From: Adiantum capillus-veneris
Taxonomy: Eukaryota; Streptophyta; Polypodiopsida; Polypodiales; Pteridaceae
Assembly (NCBI GenBank): GCA_014529385.2
Contig: CM043942.1
Coordinates: 52,937,976-53,001,975 of the forward strand
Direction: 5' to 3'
DNA: 64,000 nt
The notes under the pieces are model-generated. The model searched no databases. It was not told the DNA's origin and worked only from the letters and a program-made list of their open reading frames with translations. Shown here piece after piece: positions 63,451 to 64,000 of the stretch (its first letter is position 1; the number at the start of each line of letters is the position of its first letter). Position numbers and translations under genes: made by a program.

Positions 63451-64000
63451 GTGGCGGAGGAAGGGAAGCTCAAGATTGAGAAGTTCAACGGCAAAAACTA
63501 CCAACATTGGAAGATGCAGATTGAAGACTATCTCTACCAGAAGGACCTCTATTTGCCACTAGGTGGTCTTGCGAAGAAGCCCGCAACAATGGCAGATGAA
63601 GCATGGATTGTCCTTGATCGAAAGGCACTAGGAACAATCAGGTTTAGCTTGGCGTCAACAGTGGCCTTCAACATTTTGGAGATGAAGACCATGGAGGACT
63701 TGATGAAGTCACTTGACGACTTCTACAAGAAACCATCGGCATCCAATAAGGTATTTCTTATGAAGCGCTTGTTCAATCTAAAGATGGCAGAGAATGGTTC
63801 AATTGCAGAACACCTAAATTACTTTGACACAAACATAAGTCAACTTGGATCGGTGAAAATAAATTTCGATGATGAAGTGCGAGCTCTCCTTATACTATCA
63901 TCTCTACCGGATAGTTAGGACAGCCTTGTGATGGCTATAAGTAATTCTATCTTTGGCACAAATACTCTTAAGTTTGATGATGTTGTGGGTGTTCTCCTAA
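63451..64000 (+). pseudogene. gag: Ty1/copia gag, right copy (start codon lost, cut by window edge)
   Basis: The same protein as the left copy, with about four amino-acid differences in 158 codons. The initiating ATG of the left copy is GTG here (63451-63453). The TAG at 63916-63918 is shared with the left copy, and the open frame beyond it (SIFGTNTLKFDDVVGVLL) reaches the edge of the window. Confidence 0.9.

Larger units (their letters stand above)
56753..64000. repeat. Right arm of the large inverted repeat
   Basis: Reverse-complement counterpart of 27473-34680 (see there). It begins inside B gag at CCGGTACAACC and is still matching at the window edge. By eye it is roughly 97-99% identical, with most length difference in a TC microsatellite (63113-63163 against 28293-28312). 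Confidence 0.95.

Overview
The window looks like a repeat-rich intergenic region of a flowering-plant nuclear genome. It is almost entirely LTR retrotransposons, mostly broken and nested: Ty3/gypsy elements of at least four kinds and one Ty1/copia element. There are also many microsatellites, one fragment of a PPR (pentatricopeptide repeat) gene and a few coding fragments I cannot name. The plant assignment rests on the Tat-type Ty3 element with a second RNase H, the PPR fragment, primer-binding sites matching initiator-Met and Asp-type tRNAs, and the nesting. I cannot name the species. No intact single-copy host gene, tRNA or rRNA gene was seen.

Layout. 1-7200: 3' part of a Tat-like Ty3 element on the + strand (gag, protease, RT, RNase H, second RNase H, integrase, polypurine tract, 3' LTR). 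Its integrase still shows a complete H2C2 and DD35E motif set. 7200-9880: mostly unassigned DNA with a five-copy short repeat array. 9885-14223: a truncated Ty3 element of family A on the - strand (5' LTR, PBS, gag, protease, start of RT). 14.3-19.3 kb: a 1.05-1.1 kb direct repeat whose two copies flank a segment carrying a broken PPR gene; each copy holds an array of 20-bp palindromes. 20.3-26.3 kb: a + strand family A element fused to pieces of other Ty3 elements. 26.6-28.9 kb: 5' half of a copia element on the - strand. 28.9-42.1 kb: a - strand family A element whose 3' LTR was split by element B (29756-39597, target duplication CTTGG). 42.1-46.1 kb: unidentified coding fragments and microsatellites. 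46.1-56.7 kb: more gag fragments, one of which was split by element C (47128-55827, target duplication ACATC). 56753-64000: a near-identical inverted copy of 27473-34680.

Elements B and C are the most informative part. Both have LTRs, an Asp-type PBS, a long gag with CCHC knuckles and a retropepsin domain. Where RT, RNase H and integrase would be expected they instead encode a segment built from repeated W-x-P-K motifs, so both look non-autonomous. The leader of B, between PBS and gag, carries seven copies of a 24-bp palindrome at regular spacings of about 125 and 160 bp. The palindromes are far better conserved than the DNA between them.

Relative timing inferred from the sequence: family A inserted first; B inserted into an A LTR; B then lost most of its 3' LTR; a copia element inserted next to the remaining A LTR; the block from B's gag to the copia gag was then duplicated in inverted orientation. 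The two arms afterwards picked up different frameshifts. C inserted separately and still has nearly identical LTRs.
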